The notes below the pieces were generated by a model. The model was not told where the DNA came from, ran no database searches, and worked only from the letters and a program-made list of their open reading frames with translations. Shown piece after piece: positions 29,681 through 37,948 of a stretch of 64,000 bases of DNA. The stretch spans positions 1,937,501 to 2,001,500 of the forward strand of contig NZ_CP031843.2 in the NCBI RefSeq assembly GCF_003606325.2, written 5' to 3'. Position numbers and translations under genes: made by a program. The DNA comes from Bartonella kosoyi. GTDB lineage: Bacteria; Pseudomonadota; Alphaproteobacteria; Rhizobiales; Rhizobiaceae. Each line of letters opens with the position of its first letter. Positions within the stretch are counted from its first letter, which is position 1.

Positions 29681-29999
29681 TTTCTATATGAAAGTAACGC
29701 ATAAAAAATAAACGCATTCTGGATTAAGAATACTTCCTTCGTGAAGATTCCGTGAATTGCAAATCTTTATATCAAACAAGACCTTATACTTGCCCTCTCC
29801 CTCATCTATCCCCTCCTTATCACCTTACTTAACAGCATCCTTTCCTTAGGCAACAGAACAACCCAGAATGTATTTGTATTGCAAATTCAAGTGTCTGTTT
29901 TAATAAAAATATTTTCCAACGCCGCGCATCAGCACCTCTCTCTCACAAGAAAGCCTGTAAATACTATAAAACCTCTCCATGAAATAATATTAAGATTTA
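29681..29999. other. Spacer between facing repeat copies
   Basis: About 320 AT-rich bases in which I recognise no gene. Confidence 0.4.
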
Positions 30000-30265
30000 T
30001 TATATATCTCTATCTTTACGCCATAAAGATAAAAACCGGCATCATCGTTTTATTTTCCCATTCCCAATATACGATAGCCCTTGAGCCTTAGAAATAATTC
30101 ATGAGAGAATTTTTACTTTTTTCTTAAAGAGTTGTTACCCATACACGAATGCACCTTGTGATAGGCAAAAAATTCTTTTGATGGATTCAACATGAACAGA
30201 CTTGCAATGATAAATATTTATAAAGCAATAAATTCATTTTTAATTTAATATATTGATTTATAATG
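30000..30265 (-). repeat. Dispersed intergenic element, reverse partial copy
   Basis: It faces the copy at 29,308. Landmarks are TCTTTACGCCATAAAGATAAAAACCGGC (eroded), CACCTTGTGATAGGCAAA, TTGATGGATTCAACATGAACAGACTT and the terminal TTGATTTATAATGATAA in the opposite sense. Confidence 0.45.
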
Positions 30266-30696
30266 ATAATTTATCATAAACTACTTGTTAGAAGAGAAAA
30301 TACAGAACTTTTGTTTTATCTCTTCTTGTTTTTTATTTTACAATATAAGAAATATTTTAAAAAGGATACATATACCTTTGATGAATAACCTTTATATAAA
30401 AGTAGCAAAACAATATGAAAAGGCTGATAAAGATGATGAAAATACTAGCCTTACAACAAGAAAATGACCATAAACTGTAAAAAGTCAGGTTACCCCATTT
30501 TGAAAATGAAAAACATCAATTGCAAGGTGTTGAACTTTAATAACATCAACAAAAGATACATTTAGTATTAATAATAGTGATTTTTTTCATTCAATACAGT
30601 ATAAATAACTTCAAATAGTGATTTTTTCAAAATAATGAAGTGAACGAAAAACACATCGACAAATTCAATGAATCCTCTACTAAGATCAGTTTTCTC
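30266..30696. other. Spacer without recognised gene
   Basis: Short open frames such as 30,285-30,467 on the plus strand show no domain and have an extreme AT composition. A tandem-like TAGTGATTTTTTTCA / TAGTGATTTTTTCA pair occurs near 30,575 and 30,617. Confidence 0.35.
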
Positions 30697-31053
30697 CTAG
30701 AGTGTACATAGCATTCCTAAAATAGAGACAACAGCACCAACTATATCGCCACAACATAAAGAAGCAAGAAGTGATACAATACCTATCCCACCCCAAAAAG
30801 CTGAACCTGAATATGCAGAAACTTTTTCAGCCCTTCCAAAAGCAACGCTATTTTGTTCCTCAACACCATAAATGATAGCGCTATCCACCACTTTAATAAC
30901 TGCATTGTTTTCTGCTGTAGAAACAATAACTGCCGTACTCTCTTGAAATTGATTTTTTACAAAACTTGCATTCCCCTCTATAATCTGTACAAAAAAAAGA
31001 ATAAGTAGTGTAAAAGTAAATGAACATACACGATTTTTAAATATTTTAAACAT
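30697..31053 (-). CDS. Small secreted or membrane protein sharing the autotransporter leader
   Basis: A 118-residue protein of unknown function. Its N-terminus (MFKIFKNRVCSFTFTLLILF then FVQIIEGNA) closely follows the signal peptides of the autotransporters at 38-61 kb, such as MVNLFKNRFSLYTFTTALLF with FVQNVDA. The mature part is short: a segment VIKVVDSAIIYGVEEQNSVA followed by a Gly/Ala-rich hydrophobic C-terminus (about residues 80-118) with a CC pair. There is no barrel or passenger. A paralogue lies at 31,845-32,141. A GAGGAG sequence 12 bases before the ATG and a well-formed promoter 107 bases upstream support expression. Function unknown. Confidence 0.7.
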   Translation of the reverse strand: MFKIFKNRVCSFTFTLLILFFVQIIEGNASFVKNQFQESTAVIVSTAENNAVIKVVDSAIIYGVEEQNSVAFGRAEKVSAYSGSAFWGGIGIVSLLASLCCGDIVGAVVSILGMLCTL

Positions 31054-31159
31054 AGCTTTCTTTGCTCCTCTTTTTCTTTGCAGAAGAAAAAGTTAAATAA
31101 TATTCATATATATAAAAATAAATAATACAACATGATATATTATATTTAATTATAAGACA

Positions 31160-31188
31160 TATATAATACATTATGTATTACATGTAAA
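31160..31188 (-). promoter_or_regulatory. Predicted promoter of the small secreted protein
   Basis: On the minus strand a TTTACA box (31,183-31,188), 17-base spacer and TATATA box (31,160-31,165) lie 107 bases before the start codon. The spacer (TGTAATACATAATGTAT) resembles that of the autotransporter promoter at 61,562-61,590. Confidence 0.6.
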
Positions 31189-31844
31189 GTAAAAAAATAT
31201 AATTTAAATTAAAAAAATAAACACTAATGAATTCAAAATAATAATAGAAGTTTTTTTTAATATCATACTTGAGAAAAGTTATTTAAAAATAACTATAAAT
31301 CTTAGCACAAACAATTGCGTATCGTCTCATATTATGAATAATAATTTTATTAAAGTGATAATATATCAATAGTCTCTACATTCCATTATAACTATTTAAA
31401 GTTTAAAAAATTCGTGAACATAAAAAATAGATTAATTATTTTTTCCATAATAATAATTTATCAAATTTTGTATTAAAATAAATTATAAAAAATAACTTAA
31501 TTTAAACAATTATATAATATAATAATACTTGTCTATTATCGAGATCAGAGAAAGATGGTATAGCGCTTCAAGGATCTCTTATTATATCCCTCATCGATAT
31601 ATGGTACAGGTTTACTCTCAATAATGTCGAGAAATAAAATCGCGAGCAAATAAAAATAGCGATCTAAAATGAATATATTTTCATCAGTAAACCTTAAAAG
31701 TCTACCCATCTTTAACAAAATGGTTATAAAGCGTAAAAGATTTTTCAAGATCTCTATCTTCAAAATTAACAAAACGCACTTATAAAATAAATCAACTTAT
31801 CAGATTTACAAAAACATTATAAGCAACACAAAAGTGCGAGAAAA
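31189..31844. other. Very AT-rich spacer
   Basis: About 650 bases of extreme AT content. A 75-codon minus-strand frame at 31,545-31,772 (Leu/Ile-rich) has no signal, ribosome site or recognised similarity, so I do not call it. Confidence 0.35.
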
Positions 31845-32141
31845 CTATCTAAAACCAAATACTAAGATAGTCATGAAAAATGAGATAATTCCCCAAAATG
31901 CTGAAAAACAACTCTCTTGCCTAACCTTCATAAAAGTTAGCTGATTTTTTTCTTCAATAAGATAGATCACAGCCCTATCTATATTTCGAGTCACTCTATT
32001 TTTCTCTTGATGAGTAAAAAATAATTCTCTTTGAAATAAATCTTTATCAAGATTTATATGACTCTCTGCACCTTGTACAAAAAAAAGAATGAATGCTATA
32101 AAAATAGAGCAATAAAACTTATTTTTAAATACTTTAAACAT
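31845..32141 (-). CDS. Small secreted or membrane protein, second paralogue
   Basis: A 98-residue protein related to the one at 30,697. It has the same leader pattern (MFKVFKNKFYCSIFIAFILF then FVQGAES), then TRNIDRAVIYLIEEKNQLTF, which aligns with VVDSAIIYGVEEQNSVAF of the paralogue. The hydrophobic C-terminus is shorter and ends SAFWGIISFFMTILVFGFR. I see no ribosome site and only a weak promoter (TTTATA, 17 bases, ATTATT near 32,250-32,275), so it may be decaying. Function unknown. Confidence 0.5.
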   Translation of the reverse strand: MFKVFKNKFYCSIFIAFILFFVQGAESHINLDKDLFQRELFFTHQEKNRVTRNIDRAVIYLIEEKNQLTFMKVRQESCFSAFWGIISFFMTILVFGFR

Positions 32142-32312
32142 AAATTTATGTTACAGTATTATTTTTTTAAATAAAAGAGTAAAATAAAAATAAATTATTT
32201 AAAAATAAAATCTATTTTCTAACAATTTATTTTTATACATACAATAATACACATACTATACTTAATATAAACGTCATTAAAATATGAATAAAAAAATTAT
32301 GCAAATATTTGA

Positions 32313-32453
32313 AGGAAAAGTGATAGGGCAACCTATGAGAAAATCGCGTTTTTGCAGGACCTGCTTCAAGATAAACAGATTGAAAAAAGAGCCATTAAAA
32401 CCGATATTGATCAATCAATTTATCAACGGCTCATCTTAAAAGCGAGGAACTGA
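32313..32453 (+). pseudogene. Coding-like C-terminal fragment of an unknown gene
   Basis: A plus-strand frame preceded by a stop encodes a charged, protein-like tail: RATYEKIAFLQDLLQDKQIE then KRAIKTDIDQSIYQRLILKA. It has no start codon and ends where a repeat copy begins. The composition is unlike the surrounding AT-rich non-coding DNA, which suggests the remnant of a lost gene. I do not recognise the family. Confidence 0.4.
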
Positions 32454-32850
32454 TTTATAATCATAATCCATTGTTTTGCATATTGAATGCAAGAGCACCT
32501 GACAATTATAAATTCCTCTTAAGTTTAATGCTGTTTATATTAAATCAATCCAATTTATTTGCTTGCAAATCACAAATGAAAGTGATGTGTAGGGAGAAAA
32601 CTTTAAAGAAAAAATATCACTTATGAGGTATTTTAAGCACCAAAGGCTGCTGCAAAAATCGGAAGATGACAAAGTATATGCTGGCACCCCCTTTTTACTT
32701 CAACAAGTATAAAGATGATGGTATACAATCGTTTTTCTATTATAGGGATTGACTATTATACTCTTCGATGTGCAATGTTACAAAATAGGCTTGGATACCT
32801 GATGTTTCTTTAAAACAAGCGATGTCCAACACAAAATGGGGTTCTGTTTA
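32452..32850 (+). repeat. Dispersed intergenic element, forward copy
   Basis: This is a diverged copy: CTGATTTATAATCATAATCC, TGCATATTGAATGCAAGAGC, TATTAAATCAATCC, GCAAATCACAAATGAAAGTG, then CACTTATGAGGTATTTTAAG and CAACAAGTATAAAGATGATG. Confidence 0.55.
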
Positions 32851-32889
32851 TCATGGTTTCAACGGTTTCTCTTTTTTATCATCTTATAA

Positions 32890-33240
32890 GCTCATCAAGC
32901 TCTCTATAATTTCGCGACGCTGCACATCAAAGGGCATAAACGGTAAATTCATTGAGCACCACCATCTTTACGCTTAATAAAAGAGCAAGCAGGCAGCACC
33001 ATCACACACTTTGCCATTACCCAATGTTGCAAACCAACCCGTAGTACTTGATAAGGGTCATAAGAGGCATACCTTTCTTGCATAGTTTCACGCCATACAG
33101 CTAATCCGCCCACATAACTAATCCATTTGTGCTGTGCAAGAGGCAAGTTTTTATTGACTCAACATGGAACAGACTTGAGATAAGAAAATTTTATGATATT
33201 TGAGACTCTCATTCAAAACACTCTTTACAAATCAATATAG
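32890..33240 (-). repeat. Dispersed intergenic element, reverse copy
   Basis: It faces the copy at 32,452 with only about 40 bases between them, so the two form a long imperfect inverted repeat. Landmarks are CATCTTTACGCTTAATAAAAG, CACACTTTGCCATTACCCAATGTTG, GGCATACCTTTCTTGCATAG and TACAAATCAATATAG. Confidence 0.6.
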
Positions 33241-33829
33241 TGTCATTATGCGATTTTACCTCACATAAATTCTTCTCATTATATTCATGTTTCTCATGAA
33301 TACTAAAATGTGTTAAACCCCTGTTCAAAGTAAAATGAGTGAACAAACATTTCTATTCTTTTATAGATGTTTATGTAAACTTGAATTACAAACGTAAGAA
33401 TCCTGATTGAAACCAAAGTCTGTGTCCTCGTAGCCTTTTCTATAACACAAATGCTTTGGTTATCTTCGCTCCATAACAGAAAGAAGAATATTAAACTTCA
33501 TCTAAACTTACCTTTTTAAGACACAATGAAAAAAATATTTTTCATTCCATGATGTGTAAGTATTTAAACTTCCTAAATATTGGCTTCTCAAAAATAAAAA
33601 GACGCATCAAAAACGCTTACAAAAGAGACCTATCTTTAGAAGGGCACCGCATATTACATCAAAAACTGTGTTAGCTTCCCTTAATAAAACCTTCACTATT
33701 TTTCATAAAGCTTTCATTTTTAGAACATCCCCAAAAACACCTATTTGCGTTTCTCTTATAGATAGATTAAATAGAGATAGCACCTTTGATCACTTTATCT
33801 GTATGAACTCCTCTTTTGGGCAATAATTT
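33241..33829. other. Spacer upstream of the creatininase-family gene
   Basis: About 590 bases without a recognised gene; it should hold the promoter for the three-gene block that follows. Confidence 0.4.
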
Positions 33830-34573
33830 ATGGTATCTAACACGCCTTTTCTCGCTCTTTTACCTTTGGGCGCACATGAATATCACGGAGAGCACCTTCC
33901 CTTTGAAACCGACTGGATTATTGCTGAAGCTTTTGCAAAAGCCCTCACGTTAGAAACAAAAGAACAATTTCATATCGCCCTTTTACCGGTTGAAAAAATT
34001 GGCTATTCTGTAGAACATATGGATATCACAGGCACACAAACTCTTACCTTTTCTGATGCGATTAAGCGCTGGATAAAGATTGGTGAAAACTGCTATCACA
34101 AAGGGATCAAACGTCTTCTTCTTCTCAATGCTCACGGAGGCAATTCACCTTTAATGAGCATTGTTATCACCGAATTGAGAAGGCGCTTTTCCATGCTTGC
34201 TGTCGCAACAAGCTGGAGCCGTTTTGGCTTGCCGCAAGGTCTGATAGAGCCCGCTCAACAGCCTCTTGATATCCATGGTGGTTTTATTGAAACCTCTCTC
34301 ATGCTCTATTTAGCGCCAGAAAAAGTCCATATGGAAAGGGCTAAAAATTTTCGTAATAAACAAGCAGATATGATTGCCAATTATCGCTATTTACGCGCTT
34401 ATGGTCCCCATGCCTTTGGCTGGACAATGCGAGATCTCAACACGCACGGTGCAGCAGGAAATGCAAGCAAAGCAACCCCCCAAGCCGGTGAAGCAATCTT
34501 TTCTCATGTTCTGTCTCAGCTTCGTGATTTACTTGATGATATCAAGCGATTTAACATAAACACATGGCGATAA
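33830..34573 (+). CDS. Creatininase-family amidohydrolase
   Basis: A 247-residue metal-dependent hydrolase of the creatininase/MftE superfamily. Metal ligands lie in [20 protein letters not shown] (Glu, His, Asp). [20 protein letters not shown] carries the second His and Gly-Gly-Asn loop. [20 protein letters not shown] is the third conserved segment with the catalytic Glu. The N-terminus is about 12 residues shorter than usual because a stop lies just upstream of the ATG. The substrate is unknown. It is followed 22 bases later by a CobW GTPase and then a WD40 protein, so the three are probably one operon; the link hints at metal supply to this enzyme. Confidence 0.88.
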   Translation: MVSNTPFLALLPLGAHEYHGEHLPFETDWIIAEAFAKALTLETKEQFHIALLPVEKIGYSVEHMDITGTQTLTFSDAIKRWIKIGENCYHKGIKRLLLLNAHGGNSPLMSIVITELRRRFSMLAVATSWSRFGLPQGLIEPAQQPLDIHGGFIETSLMLYLAPEKVHMERAKNFRNKQADMIANYRYLRAYGPHAFGWTMRDLNTHGAAGNASKATPQAGEAIFSHVLSQLRDLLDDIKRFNINTWR

Positions 34574-34595
34574 AGAACAAAATAAAGGTCCCCTC

Positions 34596-35627
34596 ATGGA
34601 AAAGATACCCCAAAAAAAACTTCCTGTTACAGTTCTCACGGGCTATCTTGGTGCAGGAAAAACCACCCTTCTCAACCGCATTCTCAGTGAAAATCATGGC
34701 AAACGCTATGCCGTCATTGTCAATGAATTTGGTGAAATTGGGATTGATAATGACCTGATCATTGAATCTGATGAAGAAATTTATGAAATGAATAACGGCT
34801 GTGTTTGCTGCACCGTGCGCGGTGATCTCATTCGCATTCTGGAAAGTCTGATGCAACGCTCCCATCGATTTGATGCGATTATTATAGAAACAACAGGGCT
34901 TGCTGATCCCATTCCTGTTGCACAAACCTTTTTCATGGATGATACTGTCCATGAAAAAACAGCTCTCGACAGTGTCATAGTTGTCGTTGATGCAAAGTAT
35001 TTTCCCTCTCAACTGAAAAAAAGTCGTGAAGTTGAAGAGCAAATTGCCTTCGCAGACATCGTTCTTTTAAATAAGATTGATCTCGTCACAACACAAGAAC
35101 GTGCCCATGCTGAATCTCTTATTTTTGCCATTAATCCTCGTGCCATACTCTATACAACACAGCGCACCAATATTCCTCTTGATAAACTCCTCAATTGTGG
35201 TTTCTTTGATCTCCAACGCGCTTTAGACCATGAGCCTCATTTTCTTGATCACGAGCATACAGATCAACATGGAGATCATGTGTGTGGTCCCGATTGCCAT
35301 CATGACCATCATCATCACACATCGAGCATTCATGATATTACCGTCACTTCTATAAGTTTAAAAACAGGAGCCCTGCAACCAGAAAAGTTTTTCCCTTGGA
35401 TCCAACAGGTTACGCAGCAACAAGGACCAGATATCTTGCGTCTCAAAGGCATTATCGCCTTTCAAGGAGATGATGATCGCTATGTCATTCAGGGCATTCA
35501 TATGTTTCTTGAGGGACAACACCAACGCCCATGGCGTGAAGATGAAAAACGAGAAAGCCGCCTTGTTTTTATCGGACGCTGTCTTGATGCTGAAAAGTTA
35601 AAAACTGATTTTGAAAATTGCGCATAA
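34596..35627 (+). CDS. CobW/G3E-family metallochaperone GTPase
   Basis: A 343-residue P-loop GTPase of the COG0523 group, which delivers metals (zinc, cobalt or others) to client enzymes. Walker A is [17 protein letters not shown] and the metal-binding motif is [14 protein letters not shown] (CxCC). [15 protein letters not shown] is switch II, and LLNKIDLVT is the guanine-specificity loop. A His-rich stretch near residue 225 ([20 protein letters not shown]) could bind zinc. The C-terminal CobW_C domain ends with [14 protein letters not shown]. Its role is known only at family level. Confidence 0.93.
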   Translation: MEKIPQKKLPVTVLTGYLGAGKTTLLNRILSENHGKRYAVIVNEFGEIGIDNDLIIESDEEIYEMNNGCVCCTVRGDLIRILESLMQRSHRFDAIIIETTGLADPIPVAQTFFMDDTVHEKTALDSVIVVVDAKYFPSQLKKSREVEEQIAFADIVLLNKIDLVTTQERAHAESLIFAINPRAILYTTQRTNIPLDKLLNCGFFDLQRALDHEPHFLDHEHTDQHGDHVCGPDCHHDHHHHTSSIHDITVTSISLKTGALQPEKFFPWIQQVTQQQGPDILRLKGIIAFQGDDDRYVIQGIHMFLEGQHQRPWREDEKRESRLVFIGRCLDAEKLKTDFENCA

Positions 35628-35632
35628 AATGA

Positions 35633-36610
35633 GTGACAATGCCAAACATTACCCATTATGATCTCCAAAGTTACTGCCTTTCCTGTGGTTTTATAGGCAA
35701 CAAACCAGCCTTTGTTTCCGTAGAAGGTTTGATTGTTTTTTTAACCCCAACCCCACAAACCTTTGACGTTCACAAAGGAATAATTTCAAGTCATTTTTCT
35801 CATGACAATACCGCGATCATCACAGGAGGAGAAGATGGAAAAGTCTGTCAAACAAGAGCTGATGGTCACACAGAACTTCTCAGTCAAAAAGAACGCAAAT
35901 GGATAAATAACGTTGTTTTTGGTCCCCAAAAAGCTTTTGCCTTTTCCGCCTCACGTCTCACATTTGTACATGTTGGAAAAGAACGACAAGAGTTTACGTA
36001 TGAGCGCAGTATAGAAGGATTGGCTTTTGCCCCAAAAGGTTTACGACTTGCGGTTGCCCATTACAATGGCGTTACGCTTCATTGGCTCTCAACGCAAACA
36101 TCTCCCACCACATTGGTATGGAAAGGCGCTCATTGTGGCGTCACCTTTTCACCAGACAACCGCTATGTCATTTCCACGCTGCAAGAAAACGCCTTGCACG
36201 GCTGGCGTCTTACCGATCATCAACATTTACGCATGAGTGGTTACCCAAGCAAAGTCAAAAGTTGGTCTTGGAGTGCAAAAGGAAAATGGCTCGCAACATC
36301 AGGTGCTTCTGCAGCAATTGTTTGGCCCTTTCATACAAAAGACGGTCCCATGGGAAAAACACCCTTAGAACTTGGAACACGAGCAAATGCACTTGTTAGC
36401 ACCGTTTCATGCCATCCAAGCAAAGAAATTGTAGCCATAGGCTTCAATGATGGAATGATTTTAGCGGCACATTTTCGTGACGGAAAAGAAGTCATTCTAA
36501 AAGGTTATGGGAAAAGCGCTATCTCAGCACTCAGCTGGGATCAAACAGGGCAAAACCTCACCTTCGGCAGCGAAAATGGTGAATGTGGTGTGATCAATAT
36601 CACTGATTAA
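35633..36610 (+). CDS. WD40-repeat protein
   Basis: A 325-residue cytoplasmic protein predicted to form a seven-bladed beta-propeller. Blade-like segments recur: AIITGGEDGKVCQTRADGHT, GLAFAPKGLRLAVAHYNGVT, GVTFSPDNRYVISTLQENAL, WSWSAKGKWLATSGASAAIV, VSCHPSKEIVAIGFNDGMIL and ALSWDQTGQNLTFGSENGEC. It starts 5 bases after the CobW gene with a GTG at 35,633; an ATG two codons later is an alternative. A WD40 protein next to a CobW gene is a common arrangement in Hyphomicrobiales, but its partner is unknown. Confidence 0.87.
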   Translation: MTMPNITHYDLQSYCLSCGFIGNKPAFVSVEGLIVFLTPTPQTFDVHKGIISSHFSHDNTAIITGGEDGKVCQTRADGHTELLSQKERKWINNVVFGPQKAFAFSASRLTFVHVGKERQEFTYERSIEGLAFAPKGLRLAVAHYNGVTLHWLSTQTSPTTLVWKGAHCGVTFSPDNRYVISTLQENALHGWRLTDHQHLRMSGYPSKVKSWSWSAKGKWLATSGASAAIVWPFHTKDGPMGKTPLELGTRANALVSTVSCHPSKEIVAIGFNDGMILAAHFRDGKEVILKGYGKSAISALSWDQTGQNLTFGSENGECGVINITD

Positions 36611-37127
36611 ACCAAGTACCAACAAGTACAACCATCACCGATAAACACACACAATCTTCTAGAAATCTCAGCCCCGCACATCTCTAGAGCTTGCAGAAAT
36701 CCTAAACACCTTCCCCAAAAATCTCTCAAAAAGTCTCTAAAATTTTTATAATCATGAAGTCTTCCATCTTCCTAATCTCCCCGCTTTAGGCAAGAAAAGA
36801 CCTTAAACATGTTTTAACCTCTTGGTATCATTCCTCCGTACAAAAATACTATACCTATAAGACCGCACCACCCCATTGCCTATAAAGCCCCCTCCCTCTA
36901 TAATAATCTATGCTATGAGTTGCACACTCCCATAAAAGCACTTTTCTTAGAATTTGAGCAAAATATAGCTTACATTATTATCGAATAAGACTTATTTATT
37001 CCTACGATCAGAAGAAGGGAACTCAACATTATTTTTTTAAATAAAAATTTTTGACCTCCACCCCACACCTCAAAGGACGGAATTCTCAACTAATTCTGAT
37101 TTACAATTCGAATTCTTGTCTCAACAT
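36611..37127. other. Spacer after the WD40 gene
   Basis: About 500 bases of non-coding DNA. I see no gene and no clear terminator for the preceding operon. Confidence 0.4.
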
Positions 37128-37390
37128 ATCCAGTTGATTTATAAAGAATATTCATTGTTTTACATATCGAATGAAAGCCCTTCAAATTGTAAAGTTCTCT
37201 TATTTCAAATCTGTTTATATTGAATGAACAAAAACCTTTTGCTTGCACATTGCAAACAGGGAAACCGTATCAATACAAAACATTGAAAAAATGACTAAAA
37301 ATACTTCTTATGAACACTTTTGAGAGCTAAAGTCACCGCAATATTGAAAGCTGGAAAATAGAATGATGATACCCACTTATTACAGCAATA
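37128..37390 (+). repeat. Dispersed intergenic element, forward copy (5' part)
   Basis: Starts GTTGATTTATAAAGAATATTC and continues TTACATATCGAATGAAAGCC, TTTATATTGAATGAACAAAA, GCACATTGCAAACAGG, ACTTCTTATGAACACTTT. The second half seen elsewhere is missing. Confidence 0.55.
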
Positions 37391-37894
37391 AAAATAATCT
37401 ATATAAAATTACTCTTGGCATCTATCATTTGTAAAAAAAACACTCCTAAAAACACGATAAAGCCTTCTTTACTTTTTATGATAATCTGACCTCAAATGCT
37501 CTCTGTCTTTTCTAAAAAAAACAAGTATCTCTCTAAAATTCTCAAGAAAACATCTTAAAAAAATAAATAAAAAAACGGACAAAAATAATCCCAAAAACTC
37601 TTAAGAAAAACGCCTAAAGCCATTTTAGCCTACTCTAATATTAAAAAAACAACCATCAATACCGCCTTTTTTGAAAGCTTACACAACAAAGCATTCAGTA
37701 TAAAAGATTGTCATCACATTCATAATGAAATCTATCCTCATATCACAACATTAAAATTTGTAGAAAAGTTTCTCATTACATAGAAGAAAGCATCTTGAAT
37801 AACTTCAATCATCAATCAAAGAAATCGTTTACAGTAGCTTTTTATACTTAAAAAAATAACCATATATTGATGAAGGGATATAAGTTAAGAGATT
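37391..37894. other. Spacer before the autotransporter array
   Basis: About 500 AT-rich bases, no gene recognised on either strand. Confidence 0.4.
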
Positions 37895-37895
37895 T

Positions 37896-37921
37896 AAAAG
37901 GCAGAAGATTTTTCTGCCTTT
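37896..37921 (-). terminator. Terminator of the first autotransporter gene
   Basis: AAAAGGCAGAA-gattt-TTCTGCCTTTC forms an 8-base stem about 30 bases past the stop; on the minus strand the stem is followed by TTTT. Confidence 0.6.
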
Positions 37922-37948
37922 CATATAAAAGTGTACAATGGATCTCTT

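Noticed and set aside
31545..31772. 75-codon Leu/Ile-rich minus-strand frame near the small secreted proteins
   Set aside because: No leader of the family type, no ribosome site and extreme AT background.
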